Source: Photobacterium frigidiphilum (lineage in GTDB: Bacteria > Pseudomonadota > Gammaproteobacteria > Enterobacterales > Vibrionaceae). From it: 64,000 bases of DNA. This document shows positions 1-7,737 of the stretch, piece by piece (position 1 is the stretch's first letter; the number at the start of each line of letters is the position of its first letter). Made by a program: the position numbers and the translations under genes. A model generated the notes under the pieces. It made no database searches. It saw nothing but the letters and a program-made list of their open reading frames with translations, and was not told the origin of the DNA. The stretch spans positions 62,001-126,000 of the forward strand of contig NZ_PYMJ01000005.1 in NCBI RefSeq assembly GCF_003025615.1, read 5' to 3'.

Positions 1-2
1 AT

Positions 3-182
3 GGTTATCAACTTGATGACAAAAAAGGGTTTTTAGCTGCATGCAAGTTATGTGAAAAAGAGCTTACCCCGCGAAGTGGACGTTTTATATGGGGGGTAGC
101 AGTATTTCTCGTATTCGGTTTTACAGCCCTCGCAATATGGTTTTATTCAGTCCATTGGCATCACATTAAGCTAGCACTTTAG
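3..182 (+). CDS. C-terminal end of a membrane protein (partial)
   Basis: The reading frame is open from the window edge to a TAG at 180-182, giving the last 59 residues. They contain a CKLC pair followed by a basic stretch, then one hydrophobic segment of about 20 residues (GVAVFLVFGFTALAIWF) and a short tail rich in His. A Cys pair before a membrane anchor suggests a small zinc-binding or redox membrane protein, but the N-terminus is outside the window and I do not recognise the family. A hairpin terminator follows about 30 bases later, which supports this being the real end of a transcribed gene. Confidence 0.5.
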   Translation, partial: GYQLDDKKGFLAACKLCEKELTPRSGRFIWGVAVFLVFGFTALAIWFYSVHWHHIKLAL

Positions 183-210
183 GGTGCACCGATATCACGA
201 TCTCATTCTG

Positions 211-241
211 AAGGCCCTGTTATTCAACAGAGCCTTTTTTT
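211..241 (+). terminator. Rho-independent terminator after the partial membrane gene
   Basis: AGGCCCTGTT and AACAGAGCCT form a stem with one mismatch around a short loop, followed by seven T. Confidence 0.7.
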
Positions 242-490
242 ATCGTTATATTCATTTTTCTTACCCAAAAATGCTGACTACGGATTTATCCTGAAGGGTA
301 TTACGTCAAGATGCGTATGTCAGTGAGAATTGATGGATTTGCAGTCAAGACGTTGATTTAACAATATCGTTGCTCTGCATCATGAACAAACAGGTATCGG
401 TTTTAAGAGTTAATTTCCCTTCGTTGCAGCTTAAATAGCATCATTCAGAAGAGGAATGATTGGAATGTGATATGGATGAGCAGTAGAAAC

Positions 491-518
491 AAAAATGGCG
501 CCGAAAGGCGCCATTTTT
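491..518 (-). terminator. Perfect-stem terminator of the small minus-strand gene
   Basis: AAAAATGGCGCC and GGCGCCATTTTT are perfectly complementary around a GAAA tetraloop. Read on the minus strand it lies 17 bases after the stop codon of the 26-residue ORF and ends in five T. It is symmetrical enough to act in both directions. Confidence 0.85.
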
Positions 519-535
519 ATGGAATTTTTTTGAAC

Positions 536-616
536 TTAATAGATTACAGGCAGTGTCATCAGGCCCATTACTATTGCGATCATCACAAGTCCTTGTTTTT
601 GAGAAGAAGTGAACAT
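536..616 (-). CDS. Putative 26-residue single-span membrane protein
   Basis: A short minus-strand frame starts with ATG, encodes MFTSSQKQGL followed by a hydrophobic run (VMIAIVMGLMTLPVIY), and stops with TAA. A strong ribosome site AAGGAGA lies six bases before the ATG, and a perfect-stem terminator follows 17 bases after the stop. An SD site, a start, a hydrophobic peptide and a terminator in correct order and spacing make translation likely despite the small size. The shape, a few polar residues then one membrane span, is that of small bacterial membrane proteins that modulate larger complexes. I do not recognise the family and assign no function. Confidence 0.6.
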   Translation of the reverse strand: MFTSSQKQGLVMIAIVMGLMTLPVIY

Positions 617-1461
617 AGTAGGTCTCCTTGGTTAGCTGCTGTATTCATCTTGATAAAGAGAATAGCATCTTTTTTGGTGCTTAGGCAAGCCAAAGTTGAC
701 TTTTTGCATTAAAAGAGGGTTTTAACTGGAGTTAATTATCCACTTTGGCTCCTATAAACTGTATTTTTTAGTGTGTTCTTAATTTGAACGATTTGTTTTT
801 TTGCTGCTGAGTTTTCATGTAACCTGTTGATTTTAAATGCTAATGTGGTATCCATTAATATTGCTTTTCGTCATGACAAAATTAACTATTTATTTATTGG
901 ATCATTATTGGGCTGGAGGTGGCTAGGTATCTTTTAGACGGGTTGGTATTTTGTAAAGATGGCATAATTAGATTTGTATTATATAAAACACGCAATAAAC
1001 CACTGTTTTATTTCAGGTTGTTGAATTTAATGGCATGGTATAAAACGATGAGGCATGTTTGGTAAGCTTGGCTTGGGTTTTGGTGTTTATATTGGTCGTT
1101 ATGCTTTTAAGTGATTGATTTTGATTGTTTGTTGTTATTGTTGTTATTGTTTATGTAAAGCGATTTAAGGCTGGTTTTTCATTGGAAGTCATACCAAATG
1201 ATGAAGAATGTCAGGCGAGGAGAATACCAAGGCTTATTTTGGTGAGTTATCCAGATATTAGGTTGATTAAAGGCATAGTTTACTTGTTCGATGAGTATGT
1301 CGGGTCTACATAATGTCAGAGGTTTAAATATGCAGCTAAAGGTAGATATAGCTAAAATTCATAATGGTTTTTCTAGCGGGGTCTAGTTATGAAGGTATTA
1401 CGCTAGACAATTGCGGTTGGGTTTCTACACTGTCTTGGCTTATAACTATATCGGTGATGCT

Positions 1462-2085
1462 ATGTGGGTTTGGTTAGCCATCTCTCTATCGGGTTTATTA
1501 CATATTAATGCGGCTTATCATGGGCCCAAATGGCAGTTTTACTTATTCAAGCCATTTACCATGGTGTTGTTACTGATTATTGCTTGGCAAACAGGGCTAG
1601 GCAGTTTCTATCAACAAGCCATTTTTGTTGGTTTGTTATTCTCTATCATTGGGGATGTGTTGCTAATGCAGCCCCAAAAGCGTTTTGTTCAGGGGCTCAT
1701 CAGCTTCTTATTGGCCCATGTCGTTTACTCGGCGGCTTTCTGGAGTCAGCTTTCTGGCAGTATCGTGTGGTGGTTACCCGCGATGTTATTTGCTGGGGGG
1801 GTTATTGTCTTTTTGTTATTGCTGCCGTCTTTAGGGCGTTTAATCCTACCTGTTGCGGTTTATATCGCGATGATCACTCAAATGGCGTGGGCGGCGGGTG
1901 AGTTTTGGTTAACGGCTCAATCGACCGTTGGGCTATTGGCACTTGTTGGTGCGCTGATTTTTGTGGTGTCTGATATTTTATTAGCGATTGAGCACTTCCG
2001 TGGCTCTTTCAAGCATTCTGTCAGTGTCATAATGGGTACATACTTTTTGGCACAATCATTGTTTGTTGCTTCATTATTGCTATAA
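1462..2085 (+). CDS. yhhN: YhhN-family integral membrane protein
   Basis: A 207-residue hydrophobic protein with about seven or eight predicted membrane spans. The N-terminus (MWVWLAISLSGLLHINAAYHGP) and the motif FKPFTMVLLLIIAW closely follow E. coli YhhN, as does the GDVLLM segment near residue 80. YhhN belongs to the same superfamily as eukaryotic TMEM86 lysoplasmalogenase; enzyme activity of this bacterial member is not established here. The frame extends upstream to a TTG at 1411, but the ATG at 1462 matches the E. coli start and gives the usual length. A terminator follows directly, so the gene looks monocistronic. Confidence 0.85.
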   Translation: MWVWLAISLSGLLHINAAYHGPKWQFYLFKPFTMVLLLIIAWQTGLGSFYQQAIFVGLLFSIIGDVLLMQPQKRFVQGLISFLLAHVVYSAAFWSQLSGSIVWWLPAMLFAGGVIVFLLLLPSLGRLILPVAVYIAMITQMAWAAGEFWLTAQSTVGLLALVGALIFVVSDILLAIEHFRGSFKHSVSVIMGTYFLAQSLFVASLLL

Positions 2086-2103
2086 ATCGTCTTGCTTTTA
2101 TTA

Positions 2104-2128
2104 AACCGCTGTTATCAGCGGTTTTTTT
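2104..2128 (+). terminator. Rho-independent terminator after yhhN
   Basis: AACCGCTG and CAGCGGTT pair perfectly around TTAT, followed by a T run. Confidence 0.85.
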
Positions 2129-2196
2129 ATATCTAAAATAAAAGAAAGAAGAATACTCAATGCTCGGTCTATTGAGGTAAATAAAAGGAGCAATCA

Positions 2197-2508
2197 ATGT
2201 CGACGCAATGGATTCAAGTGTACAGTGCGGCCAATAACCTAGAAGCACACAGTTTAAAAGGGATGCTGGAGAGTGCATGTATTGCTGTTAGGCTTACTGG
2301 CGAGAGTTTAGGTTCAGCTGTGGGGGAATTACCTGCAAATGCCGTTGAAGTCGGCTTATGGGTTGAACCAGAGTGTATTGCTCAGGCGGGTCGCCTACTG
2401 CAAGATTATGAACAGGCTGAATACCGTGATTGGATCTGTACGCAGTGTAATGAGACAAATGAAGGTCAGTTTGAAATATGTTGGCAGTGTGGGTGTGAAA
2501 AGCCGTAA
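2197..2508 (+). CDS. DUF2007 protein with C-terminal zinc ribbon
   Basis: A 103-residue protein. Residues 1-75 resemble the DUF2007 fold, a small domain once annotated as signal-transducing and found with unknown function across bacteria (WIQVYSAANNLEAHSLKGML, then a GEL segment). The C-terminus has two CxxC pairs (CTQC and CWQC) spaced like a rubredoxin-type zinc ribbon. The ATG has a good ribosome site (AAGGAG) eight bases upstream. It stands alone between yhhN and a YecH-type gene. The role is unknown; metal binding by the four cysteines is inferred. Confidence 0.75.
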   Translation: MSTQWIQVYSAANNLEAHSLKGMLESACIAVRLTGESLGSAVGELPANAVEVGLWVEPECIAQAGRLLQDYEQAEYRDWICTQCNETNEGQFEICWQCGCEKP

Positions 2509-2629
2509 TAGTATAGATAGAAGCCAAATCATAACATGTACTTTAAATGCACTTAATTGTTTTGCATCAAATCAAAAAAAAATTAGCATGGTTTAATAGT
2601 TCAATACCCATAACGTAAAGAGTGTAATC

Positions 2630-2872
2630 ATGAACCAATCAATTCACGCCCATACGGTACTTAATTTGTTGCTTGCAGAAGATGCAGAATACACCCTTGC
2701 TTCACTTAAGCATGCTGTTGAAGCAGAATATGGTGAAGGTGTACGCTTTTATACTTGTAGCCAACAAGACTTAACATTTGATGCGTTGTTGTCATTTTTG
2801 CTCGATCGTCAGAAAGTGGTACTTCAGGGTGACATGATTACAGCGAACCGTGAGCGTATGTGTAGCCATTAA
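2630..2872 (+). CDS. yecH: YecH-type small metal-binding family protein
   Basis: An 80-residue protein matching the YecH/DUF2492 family pattern. It has SIHAHTVL at the N-terminus, YTLASLKHAVEAEYG in the middle, FYTCS around residue 43 and a C-terminal RMCSH. The conserved His and Cys residues led the family to be called probable metal-binding, but its physiological role is not known. The length is normal for the family. It has its own terminator and no clear operon partner. Confidence 0.8.
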   Translation: MNQSIHAHTVLNLLLAEDAEYTLASLKHAVEAEYGEGVRFYTCSQQDLTFDALLSFLLDRQKVVLQGDMITANRERMCSH

Positions 2873-2908
2873 TGACGGCTTGAAAAATAGAACGGTTATA
2901 TCGTAAAT

Positions 2909-2937
2909 AAGGTGATGTTTTTTATCGTCACCTTTTT
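2909..2937 (+). terminator. Terminator after the YecH-type gene
   Basis: AAGGTGATG pairs with CGTCACCTT (one G-U pair) around a T-rich loop, followed by five T. Confidence 0.75.
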
Positions 2938-3037
2938 GTTCATTTGTTATACTCCGCCTTTCTTATTCAGCTGTTCAGCTGATTATGTATCTACTTCGAA
3001 ATAATCTTACGATTTATCTCTGATTGAGGTTTACCCT

Positions 3038-3631
3038 GTGGAAATAATGTCTGCAGCGGTCATGTTATTTTTAATCATGGATCCGCTGGGTAATTTGCCG
3101 GTAATGTTGTCGATCCTGCGACATATCGAGCCGAAACGTCGCCGTATTATTATGGTACGTGAACTGTGCTTTGCACTGATCATTCTGTTGCTGTTTTTAT
3201 TTGGCGGCAAACAGATGTTGTCATTTTTACATGTCTCGACAGAAACAGTCAGTATCTCTGGTGGCATCATACTGTTTTTGATCGCGATAAAAATGATCTT
3301 TCCACAACCCGGTGGAGTAACAGGGTTAGCGGCAGGTGAAGAGCCATTTTTAGTGCCGATGGCGATCCCGATGATTGCTGGGCCGTCAGTGTTGGCTTCT
3401 TTATTGTTATTGTCGAATCAAGATCCAACTCGGATGTGGGATTGGGTGCTAGCACTCTTGTTGGCTTGGGGTGCATCGTTTGTGATATTGATGTTCCACG
3501 AAGTTTTTAACCGTTTATTAGGCGAGAAGGGCTTAAAAGCGGTTGAAAGGCTAATGGGATTATTACTGGTGATGATTGCAGTGCAGATGTTCTTAGATGG
3601 TATACGCGCCTATTTATCTATTGGTTTGTAG
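3038..3631 (+). CDS. yhgN: MarC-family inner membrane protein YhgN
   Basis: A 197-residue protein with about six membrane spans. It is very similar to E. coli YhgN, including LIMDPLGNLPVML at the N-terminus, EPKRRRIIMVREL, the ETVSISGGIILFLIAIKMIFP block and the C-terminal ERLMGLLLVMIAVQMFLDGI. MarC-family proteins are integral membrane proteins without a confirmed transport substrate. The start is taken as GTG at 3038, with GAGGT seven bases upstream. An internal ATG at 3047 would remove three residues. It is convergent with the DUF1145-rsmD pair. Confidence 0.9.
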   Translation: MEIMSAAVMLFLIMDPLGNLPVMLSILRHIEPKRRRIIMVRELCFALIILLLFLFGGKQMLSFLHVSTETVSISGGIILFLIAIKMIFPQPGGVTGLAAGEEPFLVPMAIPMIAGPSVLASLLLLSNQDPTRMWDWVLALLLAWGASFVILMFHEVFNRLLGEKGLKAVERLMGLLLVMIAVQMFLDGIRAYLSIGL

Positions 3632-3697
3632 TTATGGCGGGCTTGTAGTCATGACGGGTTTGCATTGAGTTGGAATCTGTAAAATCAGCTAATTGTG

Positions 3698-3738
3698 AAA
3701 TGGGCAAGTATCGGTATTCGATGCTTGCCCATTTTTTT
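3698..3738 (+). terminator. Terminator after yhgN
   Basis: Long stem of AAATGGGCAAGTATCG with CGATGCTTGCCCATTT (one G-U pair) and a five-base loop, followed by seven T on the plus strand. The minus-strand side has only a short T run, so it serves yhgN best. Confidence 0.85.
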
Positions 3739-4003
3739 ACATCATGTGTTTACGACGGATATCGAGCAGTGCAAAAACCCCGAAAATTAAAATTGACCAC
3801 ATTTCCCATTTTGACATATTAATCTTATCGCCAAATGCGCCGATAAAAATGAGCATTTGCAAACCATGCATCATGAAGAGGAATCCTGCCATGATGTAGA
3901 GTGCCATCGCTGCAACACCCGGAAACGGGGAGAAAATATTAATAATCAGTATTAGCCAAACAAAACCGATAGCGGCTTTAGCTAATGCAATGAGTGCTTT
4001 CAT
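3737..4003 (-). CDS. yhhL: DUF1145-family membrane protein (YhhL-like)
   Basis: An 88-residue protein with three predicted membrane spans and a basic C-terminus (DIRRKHMM). The segment FPGVAAMALYIMAGFLFMMHGLQML is typical of DUF1145, and the position next to rsmD matches E. coli yhhL. Its start codon overlaps the rsmD stop codon by four bases (ATGA), so the two genes are probably translationally coupled. The function is unknown. Confidence 0.8.
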   Translation of the reverse strand: MKALIALAKAAIGFVWLILIINIFSPFPGVAAMALYIMAGFLFMMHGLQMLIFIGAFGDKINMSKWEMWSILIFGVFALLDIRRKHMM

Positions 4004-4605
4004 ACTTTCTCTCTTTCAAATAGACGATAACAGACTTGGCCTGCTATCTTTTCACGATGTAAACGCCAGTGTGAAGGCGTTACGATCTCACCCAGTTCTT
4101 TCTCCGCTTCAATATAAATCATTGCATGGGGAGTGAGCCAGTTGTTGGCTTCCAATAGATCGATAATATTTTGTATCAAATCTTTACGAAAGGGCGGATC
4201 GATAAACACCAAATCATGGGGCGTGCCTGTTTGCGCTAAATATTTTAGACTATCGGTGTTTAGAACGTTGGCATTGGTGGCACCAATAGTCGTTAAATTC
4301 TGTTGTAGTTGATTTGCGGCTTTTTTGTCTAATTCAAGCATAGTGATGCTTTCGGCACCACGAGACAAAGCTTCAAAACTTAAACCACCACTACCAGTAA
4401 ACAGATCAAGGCATTTAGCTTGATAAATGTCTTGAGCTAACCAGTTGAAAACAGTTTCCTTTACGCGATCAGTGGTGGGTCTTAAACCTTCAACGTCGTG
4501 GACCGGTAATTTACGTCCGCGCCACTGCCCACTGATGATTCTAACGAACCCATCTCGGCGATTATTTGGCATATTTCGGCCTGTTTGCTGCTTGTGTCTC
4601 GTCAT
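4000..4605 (-). CDS. rsmD: 16S rRNA (guanine-966-N2)-methyltransferase RsmD
   Basis: RsmD methylates G966 of 16S rRNA in assembled 30S particles, using S-adenosylmethionine. The sequence has the family start RIISGQWRGRKLPV, then GLRPTTDRVKETVFNWL, the SAM-binding loop CLDLFTGSGGLSFEALSRGA and the catalytic FIDPPF motif (the NPPF/DPPF class). The start is taken as ATG at 4605, giving 201 residues. An upstream extension begins with TTG and adds a basic, non-conserved stretch. A further ATG at 4572 is possible. It is divergent from ftsY, as in E. coli. Confidence 0.9.
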   Translation of the reverse strand: MTRHKQQTGRNMPNNRRDGFVRIISGQWRGRKLPVHDVEGLRPTTDRVKETVFNWLAQDIYQAKCLDLFTGSGGLSFEALSRGAESITMLELDKKAANQLQQNLTTIGATNANVLNTDSLKYLAQTGTPHDLVFIDPPFRKDLIQNIIDLLEANNWLTPHAMIYIEAEKELGEIVTPSHWRLHREKIAGQVCYRLFEREKV

Positions 4606-4613
4606 AGATTTTT

Positions 4614-4641
4614 TTGACCGTTTAGAAAATGATAGTATACA
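4614..4641 (+). promoter_or_regulatory. Putative sigma70 promoter for ftsY
   Basis: TTGACC (4614-4619) and TATACA (4636-4641) are separated by 16 bases in the 84-base gap between rsmD and ftsY. On the opposite strand TATACT overlaps the same bases and could be the -10 of the rsmD operon. The divergent promoters would then overlap. Confidence 0.5.
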
Positions 4642-4689
4642 CCTGTTTTTAGACTGCAAATTGTACCAATCAAGGGCTAGGATTTGCCA

Positions 4690-6006
4690 ATGGCAGAGAA
4701 AAAGAAACGCGGATTATTTTCGTGGCTGGGTTTTGGATCTGAAGAGAAGACCGAGCAAACCGAACAAACGATAGAAAATCAAACAAATGAGGTGGATGTT
4801 GATTCACTGCAATCAACAGACGATAAGGAGAATAAAGAGGCTTTAGCTCAGCAAGAAGCTGATGCACTTGCACAAGTGAAAGCCGATGAAGAAGCTGAGG
4901 CACTCGCAATTGCCAAGGCCGAAGAAGAGGCAGAAGCACTTGCTGTAGCGAAAGCGGCAGAAGAAGCAGAAGCTTTAGCTGTGATAAAAGCGGAAGAAGC
5001 AGAGGCTGCAGCCAAGGCAGAAGCTGAAGCACAAGCAGCAAAAGCGGCTGAAGTGATCATTCACGAGCAAGAAAAACCTCAATCTGACGGATTTTTTGCT
5101 CGATTAATGCGTGGCCTAAAGAAAACCAAAACCAATTTTGGTTCAGGTTTCTTTGGTCTTTTCAGCGGTAAAAAAATCGATGATGAATTATTTGAAGAGC
5201 TAGAAGAGCAACTTCTTATTGCCGATGTTGGGATGGATACTACATTAAAAATTATCGAGAACCTGACAGACAAAGCCAACCGTAAAGAACTTAAAGACGG
5301 TGAAGCACTCTATGGTTTACTCAAAGAAGAATTGGCCGACATGCTGTCAACTGTTGAGCAGCCGCTGATTGTTGATACCACCCAAAAGCCATTTGTTATT
5401 TTAATGGTGGGTGTTAATGGTGTGGGTAAAACCACAACGATTGGTAAGCTAGCGAAGCAATTCCAGAGTGAAGGTAAATCTGTCATGTTGGCGGCGGGTG
5501 ATACATTCCGTGCAGCAGCTGTTGAGCAGCTTCAAGTCTGGGGTGAGCGTAATGGCGTACCTGTTGTGGCTCAGCATACTGGTGCCGATAGTGCGTCTGT
5601 GATTTTTGATGCGATAGAATCAGCAAAAGCACGTAACGTTGATGTGGTTATTGCTGATACTGCGGGTCGATTGCAGAACAAAGGTCACCTAATGGAAGAA
5701 TTACGCAAAATTGTACGCGTAATGAAGAAGGTTGACCCTGCTGCACCGCATGAAATTATGCTTACCGTTGATGCGGGTACTGGTCAAAATGCGATCAGTC
5801 AGGCTAAATTGTTTAGTGAAGTGGCACCAGTATCAGGTATTACGATCTCTAAGCTTGATGGAACGGCAAAAGGTGGTGTGATCTTTGCCATCGCAGATCA
5901 ATTCAGTATCCCTATTCGCTATATCGGCATTGGTGAGGGTATTGATGACTTGCGTCCTTTTGTAGCAGATGAGTTTATTGAAGCACTATTTAGTGACGAG
6001 GAATAA
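4690..6006 (+). CDS. ftsY: Signal recognition particle receptor FtsY
   Basis: FtsY is the membrane receptor for the signal recognition particle and a GTPase of the SRP family. It has 438 residues. Residues 1-20 are basic and amphipathic (MAEKKKRGLFSWLGFG), the lipid-binding type of start. Residues about 30-130 form an acidic Ala/Glu-rich A domain containing four tandem 12-residue repeats. The NG domain follows, with the P-loop GVNGVGKTT at 241-249, DTFRAAAVEQL, DTAGR and TKLDGTAKGG motifs intact. The start is ATG at 4690, with AGGA seven bases upstream. It opens the ftsY-ftsE-ftsX operon, with ftsE starting three bases after its stop. Confidence 0.96.
   Translation: MAEKKKRGLFSWLGFGSEEKTEQTEQTIENQTNEVDVDSLQSTDDKENKEALAQQEADALAQVKADEEAEALAIAKAEEEAEALAVAKAAEEAEALAVIKAEEAEAAAKAEAEAQAAKAAEVIIHEQEKPQSDGFFARLMRGLKKTKTNFGSGFFGLFSGKKIDDELFEELEEQLLIADVGMDTTLKIIENLTDKANRKELKDGEALYGLLKEELADMLSTVEQPLIVDTTQKPFVILMVGVNGVGKTTTIGKLAKQFQSEGKSVMLAAGDTFRAAAVEQLQVWGERNGVPVVAQHTGADSASVIFDAIESAKARNVDVVIADTAGRLQNKGHLMEELRKIVRVMKKVDPAAPHEIMLTVDAGTGQNAISQAKLFSEVAPVSGITISKLDGTAKGGVIFAIADQFSIPIRYIGIGEGIDDLRPFVADEFIEALFSDEE
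4849..4992 (+). repeat. Four tandem 36-base coding repeats in the ftsY A domain
   Basis: Residues 54-101 of FtsY consist of four consecutive 12-residue units: QQEADALAQVKA, DEEAEALAIAKA, EEEAEALAVAKA and AEEAEALAVIKA. The units are diverged at DNA level, so they are not a very recent expansion. A shorter Ala/Glu-rich tail follows. Confidence 0.85.
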
Positions 6007-6009
6007 CGT

Positions 6010-6678
6010 GTGATTCGATTTCAGCAGGTAAGTAAAGCCTATCGTGGCGGTAGCCAAGCGCTACAAAAAGTAGATTTTCATCTGCGGTCAGCAGATATGG
6101 CTTTTTTAACTGGTCATTCTGGAGCAGGTAAAAGTACCCTGCTGAAATTGATTTGTGCCATAGAGCGACCAAGTGATGGTCATATCTTTTTTAATGGTCA
6201 CGAAACAACACGTATCGACAATAAGCAGATACCATTTTTACGTCGTAATATTGGTATCATTTTTCAAGACCACAAATTATTGATGGACAGCAGTGTCTAC
6301 GATAACGTTGCCTTACCTTTACGGGTAGAGCAAGTGTCTGAAAATGATGTGAAACGTCGTGTATCAGCAGCCCTGGATAAAGTGGGGCTGCTTGATAAAG
6401 CGCGTTGTTTACCGATTCAATTATCCGGCGGTGAACAGCAACGAGTCGGCATTGCTCGGGCTGTGGTTAACAAGCCCATGTTGCTATTAGCAGATGAACC
6501 TACGGGTAATTTAGATGCCGAATTATCACAACAGGTGATGCGTTTATTTGAAGAGTTTAATCGCGTTGGGGTATGTGTATTGATGGCGACACACGATACG
6601 TCGTTATTATCGACACATAATTATCGTCGATTAGATTTGCACCAAGGACATTTAAGGGAGCTTGCTCGTGGCGCGTAA
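6010..6678 (+). CDS. ftsE: Cell-division ABC transporter ATP-binding protein FtsE
   Basis: FtsE is the ATPase of the FtsEX complex, which controls septal peptidoglycan hydrolases through EnvC-type activators. The 222 residues contain Walker [10 protein letters not shown] (35-43), Q-loop FQDHKLL, signature LSGGEQQ (138-144), Walker B LLLADEP (158-164) and an H-loop ATHD. The start is GTG, and the ribosome site (GAGGAA) lies in the last codons of ftsY three bases away. It overlaps ftsX by 11 bases, so the pair is probably coupled. Confidence 0.95.
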   Translation: MIRFQQVSKAYRGGSQALQKVDFHLRSADMAFLTGHSGAGKSTLLKLICAIERPSDGHIFFNGHETTRIDNKQIPFLRRNIGIIFQDHKLLMDSSVYDNVALPLRVEQVSENDVKRRVSAALDKVGLLDKARCLPIQLSGGEQQRVGIARAVVNKPMLLLADEPTGNLDAELSQQVMRLFEEFNRVGVCVLMATHDTSLLSTHNYRRLDLHQGHLRELARGA

Positions 6679-7594
6679 ACAAACTGGCTTTTTTACGATT
6701 CATAAACAGCAGTGTTTTGAAGCTCTGAATGATCTCTTTAAGCGTCCGTTAGGTAATATTTTAACACTCGCGGTCTTAGCGTTTGCTTTAACGTTACCTT
6801 CAACGTTTTATTTATTAGCGAAAAACGTCACCTTGGTGGCGCAGGCTTGGCAAAACCCGACACAACTTACGTTGTATTTAGATAATAATGCTTCAGAGCA
6901 AGTCGGCGCTGATTTTTCTGAGCAGTTACAGTCGTGGCCTGAAATCGAAGCGGTAACCTATGTTTCACCAGACCAAGGTCTTGAAGATTTCAGAGAGCAT
7001 GCAGGTTTTGAGCAAGCACTCAGTTTACTGGATGAGAATCCATTACCTGCGGTCATTATTGTGCGCCCAGCACCTGATTGGCAAAATAATGAACAAGCAG
7101 CACAACTCGCCACTAAAATTCGCACCGGGCCTACGGTTGATGAAGTGCGATTAGACAGTGACTGGCTACAGCGGTTAGCTGCAATTCAGGATCTCTCTGT
7201 TACCTTGGCGTTACTGATGTCTGGGTTAATGCTGTTTGCGGTCTTTTTAATTGTGGGTAACACCCTACGTCTTCAAGTGTTGAATCAGAAAGATAGAATT
7301 CAAGTGATGAAGATGGTGGGGGCGACAGATAGCTTTATTCTGCGACCTTACTTATATGTAGGTGTTTGGTACGGCTTAATTGGAGCTGTTATTGCGTGGG
7401 TGCTTACGACAATAGTGACTATACTTCTTGACGGTGCGGTTGAAAAACTCGCGATGTTATACGACAGTAATTTTCGTTTAGTGGGTTTAAGTTGGGATGA
7501 AAGCCTGATTTTAATGATGACTGCGGCCTTCCTTGGATTGCTTGCTGCTCGCTTCTCTGCGGGGCGTCATTTGAAAGAAATTGAACCTATCTGA
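6668..7594 (+). CDS. ftsX: Cell-division membrane protein FtsX
   Basis: FtsX is the membrane half of FtsEX. The 308-residue protein has the FtsX layout: a cytoplasmic start, a first span (ILTLAVLAFALTLPSTFYLL), a periplasmic domain of about 110 residues, then three spans in the C-terminal half with NQKDRIQVMKMVGATDSFI before the third. GTG at 6668 is chosen because AAGGGAG lies about eight bases upstream; a TTG at 6662 is too close to that site. It is shorter than E. coli FtsX mainly at the N-terminus. Confidence 0.93.
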   Translation: MARKQTGFFTIHKQQCFEALNDLFKRPLGNILTLAVLAFALTLPSTFYLLAKNVTLVAQAWQNPTQLTLYLDNNASEQVGADFSEQLQSWPEIEAVTYVSPDQGLEDFREHAGFEQALSLLDENPLPAVIIVRPAPDWQNNEQAAQLATKIRTGPTVDEVRLDSDWLQRLAAIQDLSVTLALLMSGLMLFAVFLIVGNTLRLQVLNQKDRIQVMKMVGATDSFILRPYLYVGVWYGLIGAVIAWVLTTIVTILLDGAVEKLAMLYDSNFRLVGLSWDESLILMMTAAFLGLLAARFSAGRHLKEIEPI

Positions 7595-7669
7595 CATTTT
7601 TTTGTTAGAAAATGGTGTAAATTACGCGGCTCGCTTGCAAAGCGACCTATTTTCTTGGCATTATTACAG

Positions 7670-7706
7670 GTTCAGATAACGTTATAGGTGTTCAGATAAC
7701 GTTATA
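7670..7706. repeat. Tandem 17-base direct repeat upstream of rpoH
   Basis: GTTCAGATAACGTTATA occurs at 7670-7686 and again at 7690-7706, 20 bases apart (about two helical turns). Each copy includes the palindrome ATAACGTTAT. Both lie 30-70 bases before the rpoH start codon, so they are placed to be operator sites for an unidentified regulator. Confidence 0.8.
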
Positions 7707-7737
7707 TTGGTATAAAAAACACACGAGGTTTTTTTGA

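Larger units (their letters stand above)
242..1461. other. Long gene-poor intergenic region
   Basis: About 1.2 kb with only one convincing gene, the 26-residue minus-strand ORF at 536-616. The rest is AT-rich, with short frames that lack ribosome sites or recognisable protein features. A plus-strand frame at 1125-1313 contains a TTG/GTT-rich low-complexity run and is probably not coding. No tRNA, rRNA or insertion sequence ends are visible. It could hold a small RNA or decayed genes, but I see no direct evidence for either. Confidence 0.5.

Noticed and set aside
467..712. 81-residue plus-strand frame in the gene-poor region
   Set aside because: It runs through a perfect terminator hairpin and lies opposite the better-supported 26-residue gene.
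1125..1313. 62-residue plus-strand frame
   Set aside because: Begins in a TTG/GTT-rich low-complexity run, has no ribosome site and no recognisable features.
4670..5060. Two long minus-strand frames opposite the ftsY A domain (Leu- or Ser/Ala-rich)
   Set aside because: They are the antisense of a repetitive Ala/Glu-rich coding segment; low-complexity composition and no ribosome site explain them.
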